Source of the DNA: Alphaproteobacteria bacterium
GTDB lineage: Bacteria > Pseudomonadota > Alphaproteobacteria > Geminicoccales > Geminicoccaceae
DNA: 5,507 bases
Reading direction: 5' to 3'
Assembly: GCA_026984595.1 (NCBI GenBank)
Contig: JALSRW010000031.1
Location: 1 to 5,507 of the forward strand
The position numbers were made by a program, and so were the translations under genes. Below, piece after piece: positions 1 to 5,046 of this stretch. The stretch's first letter is position 1, and each line of letters opens with the position of its first letter. The notes under the pieces were generated by a model that saw only the letters and a list, made by a program, of their open reading frames with translations, ran no database searches and was not told the origin of the DNA.

Positions 1-343
1 TGGCCTCGTTCACCGGCTTGCCCTGTTCGCGGGTCATCAGATAGGCGAGATCCTCCGCATTCTCGAGGATCAGCTCGTACCAGCGGCGGAGGATCGCGGA
101 GCGTTCCTTGGCGGTCATCGCCCGCCATTCGGGCAGAGCGCGGGCCGCCGCATCGATCGCCCGGCGGGTCTCCGCCGCCCCGAGCCGCGGCACGCTGCCG
201 ATCACCTTGCCGGTGGCCGGATCGGTCACCTCCAGCCGGCGGCCGTCATCGGCCTCGACCCAGCTCCCGTCGATGTAGCACTGTTCGCGCAGCAGACGCG
301 GATCCCCGAGTGCAACGCGCACATCCTCCAGAGCCGTCGCCAT
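1..343 (-). CDS. gabD: Succinate-semialdehyde dehydrogenase, N-terminal 114 residues (partial)
   Basis: The visible part is the N-terminal quarter of an NAD(P)-dependent aldehyde dehydrogenase; the gene continues beyond base 1. GabD oxidises succinate semialdehyde to succinate, the last step of GABA degradation, in the cytoplasm. The sequence follows the GabD N-terminus closely: CYIDGSWVEADDG near residue 22, VTDPATGKVIGSVP near 39, ETRRAIDAAARALPEWRA near 58, TAKERSAILRRW near 77, and LMTREQGKPVNEA at the window edge. These match the E. coli GabD pattern of INGEW, NPANG, GSVP, TAKER and EQGKPLAEA. The catalytic Cys and Glu lie outside the window. The ATG at 341-343 is preceded by GGAGG with a 5-nt spacer, and a good promoter lies about 65 bases upstream. 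The family is certain. The substrate could be another semialdehyde (glutarate semialdehyde, for example), but the GabD-specific segments make succinate semialdehyde the best call. Confidence 0.92.
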   Translation of the reverse strand, partial: MATALEDVRVALGDPRLLREQCYIDGSWVEADDGRRLEVTDPATGKVIGSVPRLGAAETRRAIDAAARALPEWRAMTAKERSAILRRWYELILENAEDLAYLMTREQGKPVNEA

Positions 344-406
344 CCTTCCCTCCACGTCTTGTTGCGGTGCAGCGATCGACCGGCGCCACCATTCTTCCTG
401 CGGCGC

Positions 407-434
407 AGTATAGACCCGCGCGGGGGGCGAGCAA
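407..434 (-). promoter_or_regulatory. Probable sigma-70-type promoter of gabD
   Basis: On the minus strand TTGCTC (429-434) is followed after 16 nt by TATACT (407-412). These match 4/6 and 5/6 of the TTGACA/TATAAT consensus. Transcription would start near 400, giving a leader of about 57 nt before the gabD ATG, with the ribosome-binding site just ahead of the start. TATACT stands out because the surrounding sequence is very GC-rich. The site lies between the tRNA gene and gabD, so gabD need not depend on the tRNA promoter. This is a motif match only. Confidence 0.55.
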
Positions 435-478
435 GCCTGCCCCGAACCGCGAGGGAGCGCGAACGCCGCTGTACGGGC

Positions 479-553
479 TGGTGCGGGCGGAAGGAGTCGA
501 ACCTCCGACACCGGCGGTGTAAACGCCGTGCTCTACCGCTGAGCTACGCCCGC
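479..553 (-). tRNA. tRNA-Val (anticodon UAC), CCA encoded
   Basis: The minus strand folds into a complete cloverleaf. The acceptor is GCGGGCG paired with CGCCCGC. The D stem is GCTC/GAGC with loop AGCGGTA. The anticodon stem is CGGCG/CGCCG with loop TTTACAC, so the anticodon is TAC and reads valine GUA codons. The variable loop has 5 nt. The T stem is GGAGG/CCTTC, with one G-T pair, around loop TTCGACT. The discriminator base is A (482), as expected for tRNA-Val, and 479-481 encode the 3' CCA. The body is 72 nt, or 75 nt with CCA. The acceptor and D arm (GCGGGCGTAGCTCAGCGGTA) resemble many bacterial glycine tRNAs, but the anticodon and discriminator A both say valine. I see no clear terminator between it and gabD. 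Confidence 0.95.
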
Positions 554-568
554 GCGTTGCCGCCGGCG

Positions 569-597
569 ACCATAATCGGGCGCCGGAGGCCCATCAA
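569..597 (-). promoter_or_regulatory. Probable promoter of the tRNA-Val gene
   Basis: On the minus strand TTGATG (592-597) is followed after exactly 17 nt by TATGGT (569-574), each matching 4/6 of the sigma-70 consensus. The -10 element ends 15 nt before the first tRNA base, which would leave a leader of only about 8 nt. The stretch between is GC-rich (CGCCGGC), like the discriminators of stable-RNA promoters under stringent control; that regulatory reading is inferred. The -35 element begins 6 bases beyond the hairpin that closes the TRAP operon, so terminator and promoter are packed back to back. Confidence 0.5.
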
Positions 598-602
598 GCG
601 GC

Positions 603-649
603 GAAGGCGCCGCCCCCGGCGGGACGGCGCCTCCGCGGAACACATCCGC
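603..649 (-). terminator. Tandem hairpins closing the TRAP operon
   Basis: Two inverted repeats follow the dctP stop codon. The first (635-649) is GCGGA/TCCGC with a 5-nt loop, starting 3 nt after the stop. The second (603-634) has a 14-bp stem, GGAGGCGCCGTCCC against GGGGCGGCGCCTTC with two G-T pairs, around a 4-nt loop. The long stem is very stable and suits transcript termination or 3'-end protection. Only a weak T-rich tract (CTTC, later CTTG) follows on the minus strand, so classical intrinsic termination is not certain. Its position just after the last gene and just before the tRNA promoter supports the call. Confidence 0.5.
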
Positions 650-652
650 CGC

Positions 653-1738
653 TCAGGCGCAGCGGTAGGGCGGTCCCGCCGCCTCCATGGTCGCCACGTA
701 CTTCTTGAGGATCTCGACCACCTTGGCATTTCGCTCGCTCTGCGCGGCGATCTCGTCCCAGAACTTGAGCGCCTCGTCCTGCACCTTCTTCCACTCCGAA
801 GAGGGGATCGAGGTCAGCTCCAGCTTGCCGCCGCGGACGCGGTATTCGGCCTCGCCCCACCAGTACCAGTGCAGCCGGTAGTAGTGCGACTGGTCGATGG
901 ACATCCGGAACAGGGTCTTCAGATGCTCCGGCACTTCCGCCCAGCGCTCGCTGTTGACGAAGTAGGAGCCGGCCCAGGCACCCGAGACCGGGTTGGTGAG
1001 ATAGTATTTGGTGACGTCCGCCCAACCCACCGTGTAGTCCTCGGTGATGCCGGACCAGGCGACGCCGTCGAGTTCTCCGGTCTGGACCGCCACCTCGACG
1101 TCCTCGTAGGGGAGCGAGATCGGAATCACGCCGAAGCGTTGCATGAAGCGGCCGACGGTGGGGAACATGTAGAGCCGCAGCCCTTTGAAGTCCTCCAGCG
1201 AGCGGATCGGCTTGGTGGTGGCGAAATTGCAGGGATCCCAGGAGCCGGTGGAAAGCCAGGTGACGTTCTCCACCTCGGCATAGGCCTCTTCCCAGATCTC
1301 CTTGAGCCCGTACCAGTTCCACAGCGCCGGCACATCCAGACTGTAGGTCGAGGCGAAGGGGAAGTAGGCGGCGAACACCGCCACATCGACCGGGGCCTGG
1401 ATCGAATCGTCGTCGCTCTGGCAGGCGTCGATGGTGCCGTTCTGCACCGCCCGGAACAGCTCGCTGTGCGGCACGAGCTGATCGGCGAAATAGAGATCGA
1501 TCACCATCTCGCCGTTGGCGGCCTTGTTGAAGGCGTCGATCTGCGGCTTGATGACATGCTGGCCCAGCGCCGAGCCGGCGTAGGTCTGGAGCCGCCAGCG
1601 GATGGTCTTCTGAGCCTTGACATAGGGTGCCGCGACAACGCTGGCGGCCGCCGCCGAGGCGGTGGTGAGACCCGCCTTCTTGATGAATTCGCGTTTGCTG
1701 ACCTTGACACCCGTCCCGGGTTTCTGCTGATCGGTCAT
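653..1738 (-). CDS. dctP: TRAP transporter periplasmic substrate-binding protein (DctP family)
   Basis: This 361-residue protein is the extracytoplasmic solute receptor of the TRAP system and delivers ligand to DctQM. Residues 14-42 form a Tat-like signal: SKREFIKKAG, an Ala/Val-rich core, then likely cleavage after VKA (40-42). It has KR where the Tat motif has RR. The mature part is of DctP length and has the family's landmarks: the LVPHSELFRAVQNGTIDA region near 88-105, EDFKGLRLY (182-190), the SLPYEDVEVAVQTGELDGVAW segment (208-228, split here only by description) and the ending MEAAGPPYR. Y190 lies where most DctP proteins have the arginine that holds the ligand carboxylate. An aromatic cluster (Y286, Y287, W291, Y292, W293, W294) follows. 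The ATG at 1736-1738 is chosen because it gives a proper signal peptide and has AGGGAG 9 nt and GGAAGG immediately upstream. The frame extends 28 codons further up, but without leader character. It is the last gene of the operon. The family is certain and the substrate unknown. Confidence 0.93.
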   Translation of the reverse strand: MTDQQKPGTGVKVSKREFIKKAGLTTASAAAASVVAAPYVKAQKTIRWRLQTYAGSALGQHVIKPQIDAFNKAANGEMVIDLYFADQLVPHSELFRAVQNGTIDACQSDDDSIQAPVDVAVFAAYFPFASTYSLDVPALWNWYGLKEIWEEAYAEVENVTWLSTGSWDPCNFATTKPIRSLEDFKGLRLYMFPTVGRFMQRFGVIPISLPYEDVEVAVQTGELDGVAWSGITEDYTVGWADVTKYYLTNPVSGAWAGSYFVNSERWAEVPEHLKTLFRMSIDQSHYYRLHWYWWGEAEYRVRGGKLELTSIPSSEWKKVQDEALKFWDEIAAQSERNAKVVEILKKYVATMEAAGPPYRCA

Positions 1739-1794
1739 CCTTCCGCACTCCCTAGTTCGAAACGTTGCTTGCGTTGGCGTTCTCGTGGCACGCA

Positions 1795-1820
1795 GGTCCG
1801 GAATACCCCGCTTCGGGACC
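1795..1820 (-). other. Dyad in the dctM-dctP gap
   Basis: The 96-bp gap between dctM and dctP holds two mutually exclusive inverted repeats. GGTCC (1816-1820) can pair with GGACC (1795-1799), and CCCG (1814-1817) can pair with CGGG (1807-1810) around a 3-nt loop. Such a structure could stabilise the upstream message or tune dctP expression relative to the permease genes; binding proteins are usually needed in excess. No T-run follows and no convincing separate promoter was seen. The stems are short and may be chance in GC-rich DNA. Confidence 0.22.
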
Positions 1821-1834
1821 ACAGGGTAACGGGA

Positions 1835-3160
1835 TCATCGCCGGGAATAAACTTCCTTGGGGAGCCAGGTGGCGAGCTCGGGGAAGATCATCACCAGGGC
1901 CAGACCGAGAATCATCACCGCGACGAAGGGAACGATCGAACGGTAGATGTCGGCCAAAGTGATCTCCGGTGGCGCCATCGCCCGCATCAGGAACAGATTG
2001 TAGCCGAAAGGCGGCGTCATGTACGCGATCTGGCAGGTGATGGTGTAGAGCACGCCGTACCAGATGAGATCGAAGCCCAGGGCCCGCACCAGCGGCACAT
2101 AGAGGGGGGCGACGATCACCAGCATCGCCGTGTCGTCGAGGAACATGCCCATCAGGATGAAGGAAAGCTGCATCATGATGAGGATGGTCCAGGGATCGAG
2201 CTCCCAACGCTCGACGAACAGGGACTGCAGGGCCTTGCCGGCGCCGACCCCGTCGAACACCGCGCCGAAGCTCAGCGCGGCGAGGATGATCCACATGAAC
2301 ATGCAGCTTATGCTCAGGGTCTTGCGGATCGTCTCCTCCATCACCTGCCAGGTGAGGCGCCGCTTGATGATCGCCGCCAGGGTCGCCGCCGCGGCCCCCA
2401 CGGCCGAGCTCTCGACGAGGCTGGTGACGCCCATCAGGAACAGGCCGGTCATCAGGAAGAAGATCAGGAAGGGCAGGATGCCGGCGCGCAACAGGCGGAA
2501 TTTCTCGCGCCAGGGAACGTTGCGTTCCTCGGGCGGCAGCGCCGGGCCGAGATCGGGCTGCAGCCAGCAGCGGATGGCGATGTAGGCGATGAACAGCCCC
2601 GCCAGCAGCAGCCCCGGAAACACCCCGGCGAGCCAGAGCTGACCCACCGGCTGGCGGGCGATCATGCCGTAGAGCACCAGCACCACGCTGGGCGGCACCA
2701 GAATGCCGAGCGAGCTGCCCGCCTGGATCACTCCGGTGACCATCACCTTGTCGTAACGCCGCTTGAGCATCTCGGGAAGGGCGATGCTGGCGCCGATCGA
2801 CATGCCGGCCACGCTCAGCCCGTTCATCGCCGAGATGATCACCATCAGGCCGATGGTGCCGATGGCGAGACCGCCCCGGACCGGCCCCGACCAGACATGG
2901 AACATGCGGTAGAGATCGTCGGCGATGCCCGATTCCGAGAGCATGTAGCCCATGTAGATGAACATCGGCAGGGTCACGAGCGGATACCAGTTCAGCAGCA
3001 CGAAGCTGGCGTTGAACGGCATCTCGAAGGCGCCCTCGCCCCACAGCGCCAGCGAGAAGACGGTGGCCACGAAACCGATGACGCCGAACACCCGCTGCCC
3101 CGTGAACAGCAGCAGCATCATCGAGGCGAACATGAGAAGGGCGACGAGTTCGTAGCTCAT
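1835..3160 (-). CDS. dctM: TRAP transporter large permease (DctM family)
   Basis: This 441-residue, very hydrophobic inner-membrane protein is the sodium-coupled transport subunit of the TRAP system, with the roughly 12-helix architecture of the family (IT superfamily). Visible signatures include the first-half loop MNGLSVAGMSIG (112-123) leading to ALPEMLKRRYDK, the conserved GSSLGILVPPS (148-158), GMFLDDTAM (338-346), and TPPFGYNLF (382-390) in the second half. The PPS and TPPFG elements correspond to the two helical-hairpin regions that shape the sodium and substrate sites. The length is normal for DctM and it is not fused to DctQ. The ATG at 3158-3160 overlaps the dctQ stop codon (ATGA, 4 nt), which fixes the start and implies translational coupling. 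An upstream extension of the same frame lies wholly within dctQ and is rejected. Ion coupling is known from the family; the substrate cannot be read from this subunit. Confidence 0.95.
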   Translation of the reverse strand: MSYELVALLMFASMMLLLFTGQRVFGVIGFVATVFSLALWGEGAFEMPFNASFVLLNWYPLVTLPMFIYMGYMLSESGIADDLYRMFHVWSGPVRGGLAIGTIGLMVIISAMNGLSVAGMSIGASIALPEMLKRRYDKVMVTGVIQAGSSLGILVPPSVVLVLYGMIARQPVGQLWLAGVFPGLLLAGLFIAYIAIRCWLQPDLGPALPPEERNVPWREKFRLLRAGILPFLIFFLMTGLFLMGVTSLVESSAVGAAAATLAAIIKRRLTWQVMEETIRKTLSISCMFMWIILAALSFGAVFDGVGAGKALQSLFVERWELDPWTILIMMQLSFILMGMFLDDTAMLVIVAPLYVPLVRALGFDLIWYGVLYTITCQIAYMTPPFGYNLFLMRAMAPPEITLADIYRSIVPFVAVMILGLALVMIFPELATWLPKEVYSRR

Positions 3161-3669
3161 TCGAGCGACTCCCCCCGGGCCTTCGCCACGTCCCGGAAGA
3201 AGACGGCGAGCATCTGCATCAGCATCAGCAGGATGCCGAAGGTCATCACCACCTTGATCGGCCAGAGCGGGGGCGCCCAGGCGGAGTAGTTCTTCTGCCC
3301 GTACTGGATCGCGTATTTGGTGCTGGAGATGGCGCCCATCAGCAGCACGACGAGATAGAAGAGTACGCAGAAGGAGGTGACGGCGTCGACGGTGGCCCGG
3401 GTCTTCGGCGACCATCGGCTGTAGAACACGTCCATGCGGACATGGCCGTCGAGCTGCACGGAATAGGGTCCGCCCAGGATGTAATAGGCGGTCAGCAGGA
3501 ACTGGGAAATCTCCACGACCCAGATGTAGGAAATGCCGAGCAGGCCACGGGAAAGGGCGGAAAGCAGCAGGATGCCCATCATCACGAAGATCATGTACAT
3601 GGCACCCCGCCCGACGACGCGATTGAACGCATCGACATATCTCACATAGGCTTTGACGGCTTCAGGCAT
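3157..3669 (-). CDS. dctQ: TRAP transporter small permease (DctQ family)
   Basis: This 170-residue inner-membrane protein is the small subunit that packs against DctM and helps dock the binding protein. Four hydrophobic segments are visible, near residues 23-44, 50-69, 95-115 and 136-158, as expected for DctQ. The family's conserved centre is present: WVVEISQFLLTAYYILGG (50-67), then GHVRMDVFYSRWSPKTRA (75-92). The ATG at 3667-3669 has GAGGG on the minus strand with a 6-nt spacer. It is the first gene of the operon, and its TGA overlaps the dctM ATG. Upstream lies a 288-bp untranslated region with a possible promoter. The family assignment is firm, because GHVRMD together with the paired QFLL..YYILGG element is characteristic. 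Confidence 0.93.
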   Translation of the reverse strand: MPEAVKAYVRYVDAFNRVVGRGAMYMIFVMMGILLLSALSRGLLGISYIWVVEISQFLLTAYYILGGPYSVQLDGHVRMDVFYSRWSPKTRATVDAVTSFCVLFYLVVLLMGAISSTKYAIQYGQKNYSAWAPPLWPIKVVMTFGILLMLMQMLAVFFRDVAKARGESLE

Positions 3670-3799
3670 GCGGCACCCTCGGCTGATGAATCCCCCACGC
3701 GCTGGACTGCGACCTCCCCCGGACCCCGGCGGCCGTCACGACCCGCTCGCGGATCGCGCGGCCGGTCTTCGTTCCCGCTGCTTGCGCCAGAACCGCGGC

Positions 3800-3828
3800 C
3801 AACCTTCCAGAAACACGGCGAAAGTCAA
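3800..3828 (-). promoter_or_regulatory. Possible promoter of the dctQMP operon
   Basis: On the minus strand TTGACT (3823-3828) matches 5/6 of the -35 consensus and stands in GC-rich surroundings. The hexamer 17 nt further on (AGGTTG, 3800-3805) is a poor -10. Alphaproteobacterial promoters often keep TTGAC better than the -10 box, so this remains the best candidate in the intergenic region. It would give a leader of about 125 nt. The perfect dyad at 3836-3857 sits 7 bases upstream of it. The call rests mainly on the -35 match. Confidence 0.3.
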
Positions 3829-3835
3829 GTCGCCG

Positions 3836-3857
3836 CCGGCCCCCGGTGGAGGGCCGG
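3836..3857. promoter_or_regulatory. Perfect 7-bp dyad, possible operator
   Basis: CCGGCCC (3836-3842) and GGGCCGG (3851-3857) form a perfect inverted repeat around an 8-nt spacer, 22 bp in all. It lies between the SIS-domain gene and dctQ, 7 bases upstream of the candidate TTGACT. Its size and position suit a dimeric regulator's operator. It could also fold in RNA as a further hairpin behind the SIS-domain gene. In DNA this GC-rich a 7-bp dyad can arise by chance, and no regulator gene is in the window to pair with it. Confidence 0.3.
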
Positions 3858-3896
3858 GAAGCCACGGTTGAAGCCGACGGAGCCGCGGTCCCGCGC

Positions 3897-3928
3897 GAAA
3901 ATGCCGGAAAGGCGCGGCACCGTTCCGG
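3897..3928 (-). terminator. Probable terminator of the SIS-domain gene
   Basis: On the minus strand CCGGAA (3923-3928) pairs with TTCCGG (3904-3909), with a one-base mismatch and then GG/CC inside it. The sequence CATTTTC follows directly, giving a run of four T. The hairpin is 29 bases beyond the stop codon at 3958-3960. A second small hairpin (GCCCC GAA GGGGC, 3945-3957) abuts the stop itself but has no T-run. The pair implies that the SIS-domain gene and the TRAP operon are separate transcripts. The T-run is short, so confidence is moderate. Confidence 0.42.
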
Positions 3929-3957
3929 GAGACCGCATTCTGCTGCCCCTTCGGGGC

Positions 3958-4980
3958 TCACACCGTCCGCGTCACCTTGGCGAGGCCGGGCGGCCGGTCG
4001 GGATCGCGCCCGCGTGCCCGGGCGAGAGCCTCCGCCAGCGGATAGAAGGCCTGCAATGCCGCCAGCGGATCGAGCAGCGGATGGAGCGGCGGCGGCAGCG
4101 GCAGATGCAGTCCCGGACCGGGTGCGACCGCCGCCGTCAGCACGCTGCCGCCGGCTGCCGCCACCTCCGCGGCGAAGGCCCGGCTGTCGGCACCGCCCGG
4201 GTCCTCGAAGGCCAGCGCCAGCACCGGCACTCCTCGGCCGAGGGCGGCGCGGGGTCCGTGACGGACCTCCGCCGCGGACACCGCTTCGGCATGGAGGCCG
4301 GCGGTCTCCTTGCATTTGAGGGCGATTTCGCGGGCGATCCCCAGCGCCGGCCCGCGGGCCACCACGAACAGGCTGGAAGCGGTCTCCAGGGGAGCCAGCG
4401 CGGCGCTCCAGTCGCAGGCGAGAGCCTCGGCGAGGCGATCGGGGAGGGTGCCCAGGGCCGTCCGCAGCCCCTCGTCCTCGCTCCAGAGGGCCGCAAGCAG
4501 GGCGATCCCGGCCATCGTGCAGAGCACCGATTTGGTGGCCGCGACGCTGCGCTCGGGCCCGGCGGCCTGAGGCAGCACATGATGGCCGAGCGCGGCCAGG
4601 GGCGAGGCCGTATCGTTGACCAGGGCGGCGCACCGCGCGCCGCCGTCGCGGGCGTATTCGAGAACGGTGCACAGGTCGGGACTCTGGCCGGATTGCGAGA
4701 TGGCCAGCGCCAGGGCGGCGCGCAGCTCCGGTCGGGCGCCGTAACGGGTGATCAGGGAAGGGGGCAGGGAGGCGGTCGGCCGTCCGGCGAGGATCCCGAA
4801 CAGGGTGGCGGCATAAGTGGCCGCATGGTCGGAGCTGCCGCGGGCGATGGTCACCAGGAAGGCGGGCGGGTCGCGGCGCAGCGCCCGCGCCAGCTCCCGA
4901 TAGGGGCGATGGTGCGCGGCAAGCAGGGCCCGCACCCGTTCGGGCGCCTCGCGCAGTTCCCGGTCCATCGCCGAGGTCAC
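3958..4980 (-). CDS. SIS-domain aminosugar-phosphate isomerase/deaminase, NagB-II-like
   Basis: This 340-residue cytoplasmic protein has two SIS domains and matches the isomerase half of GlmS without the glutaminase half. In the first SIS domain are ARGSSDHAATYA (46-57), ISQSGQSPD (94-102, the phosphate-binding Ser-rich loop), VNDTASPLA (121-129) and GPERSVAATKS (141-151). In the second are VVARGPALGIAREIALKCKE (206-225) and HAEAVSAAEVRHGP (230-243). The C-terminus ends DPDRPPGLAKVTRTV, like the GlmS tail. Equivalents of the GlmS catalytic residues appear as E225, H241 and K335. Stand-alone proteins of this type include NagB-II glucosamine-6-phosphate deaminase, which yields fructose-6-phosphate and ammonia, and related sugar-amine enzymes (AgaS, FrlB). 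The GTG at 4978-4980 is preferred because GGGAGG lies 7 nt upstream; the ATG at 4966-4968 is a weaker alternative. No nagA, kinase or regulator is in view, so the exact substrate is inferred. Confidence 0.85.
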   Translation of the reverse strand: MTSAMDRELREAPERVRALLAAHHRPYRELARALRRDPPAFLVTIARGSSDHAATYAATLFGILAGRPTASLPPSLITRYGARPELRAALALAISQSGQSPDLCTVLEYARDGGARCAALVNDTASPLAALGHHVLPQAAGPERSVAATKSVLCTMAGIALLAALWSEDEGLRTALGTLPDRLAEALACDWSAALAPLETASSLFVVARGPALGIAREIALKCKETAGLHAEAVSAAEVRHGPRAALGRGVPVLALAFEDPGGADSRAFAAEVAAAGGSVLTAAVAPGPGLHLPLPPPLHPLLDPLAALQAFYPLAEALARARGRDPDRPPGLAKVTRTV

Positions 4981-5018
4981 ATCGGGGCCTCCCGGAGCCG
5001 TGGCGGCATCGCCCTTGC

Positions 5019-5034
5019 CCGACGGCAGCGTCGG
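5019..5034. other. 6-bp stem hairpin upstream of the SIS-domain gene
   Basis: CCGACG (5019-5024) and CGTCGG (5029-5034) form a perfect stem around a 4-nt loop. It lies 38 bases before the GTG start of the SIS-domain gene and 12 bases beyond the TAG that ends the open minus frame to its right. It could be the 3' end of an upstream transcript or a leader structure. No T-run follows on either strand. Confidence 0.25.
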
Positions 5035-5046
5035 TCGCCCCGCTTC

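Noticed and set aside
440..478. Terminator between the tRNA and gabD
   Set aside because: Only a short CGCG/CGCG pairing is visible and no T-run follows.
1739..1822. Upstream extension of dctP by 28 residues
   Set aside because: It would bury the Tat-like signal inside the protein and lacks a better ribosome-binding site; the ATG at 1736-1738 is preferred.
359..3289. Plus-strand open frame of 976 codons across the tRNA, dctP, dctM and dctQ
   Set aside because: It runs antisense through a tRNA and three well-supported genes. Its product is a low-complexity His/Asp/Glu/Gln/Arg-rich string typical of the reverse of membrane-protein codons in GC-rich DNA, and it shows no domain. Its length is a by-product of high GC.
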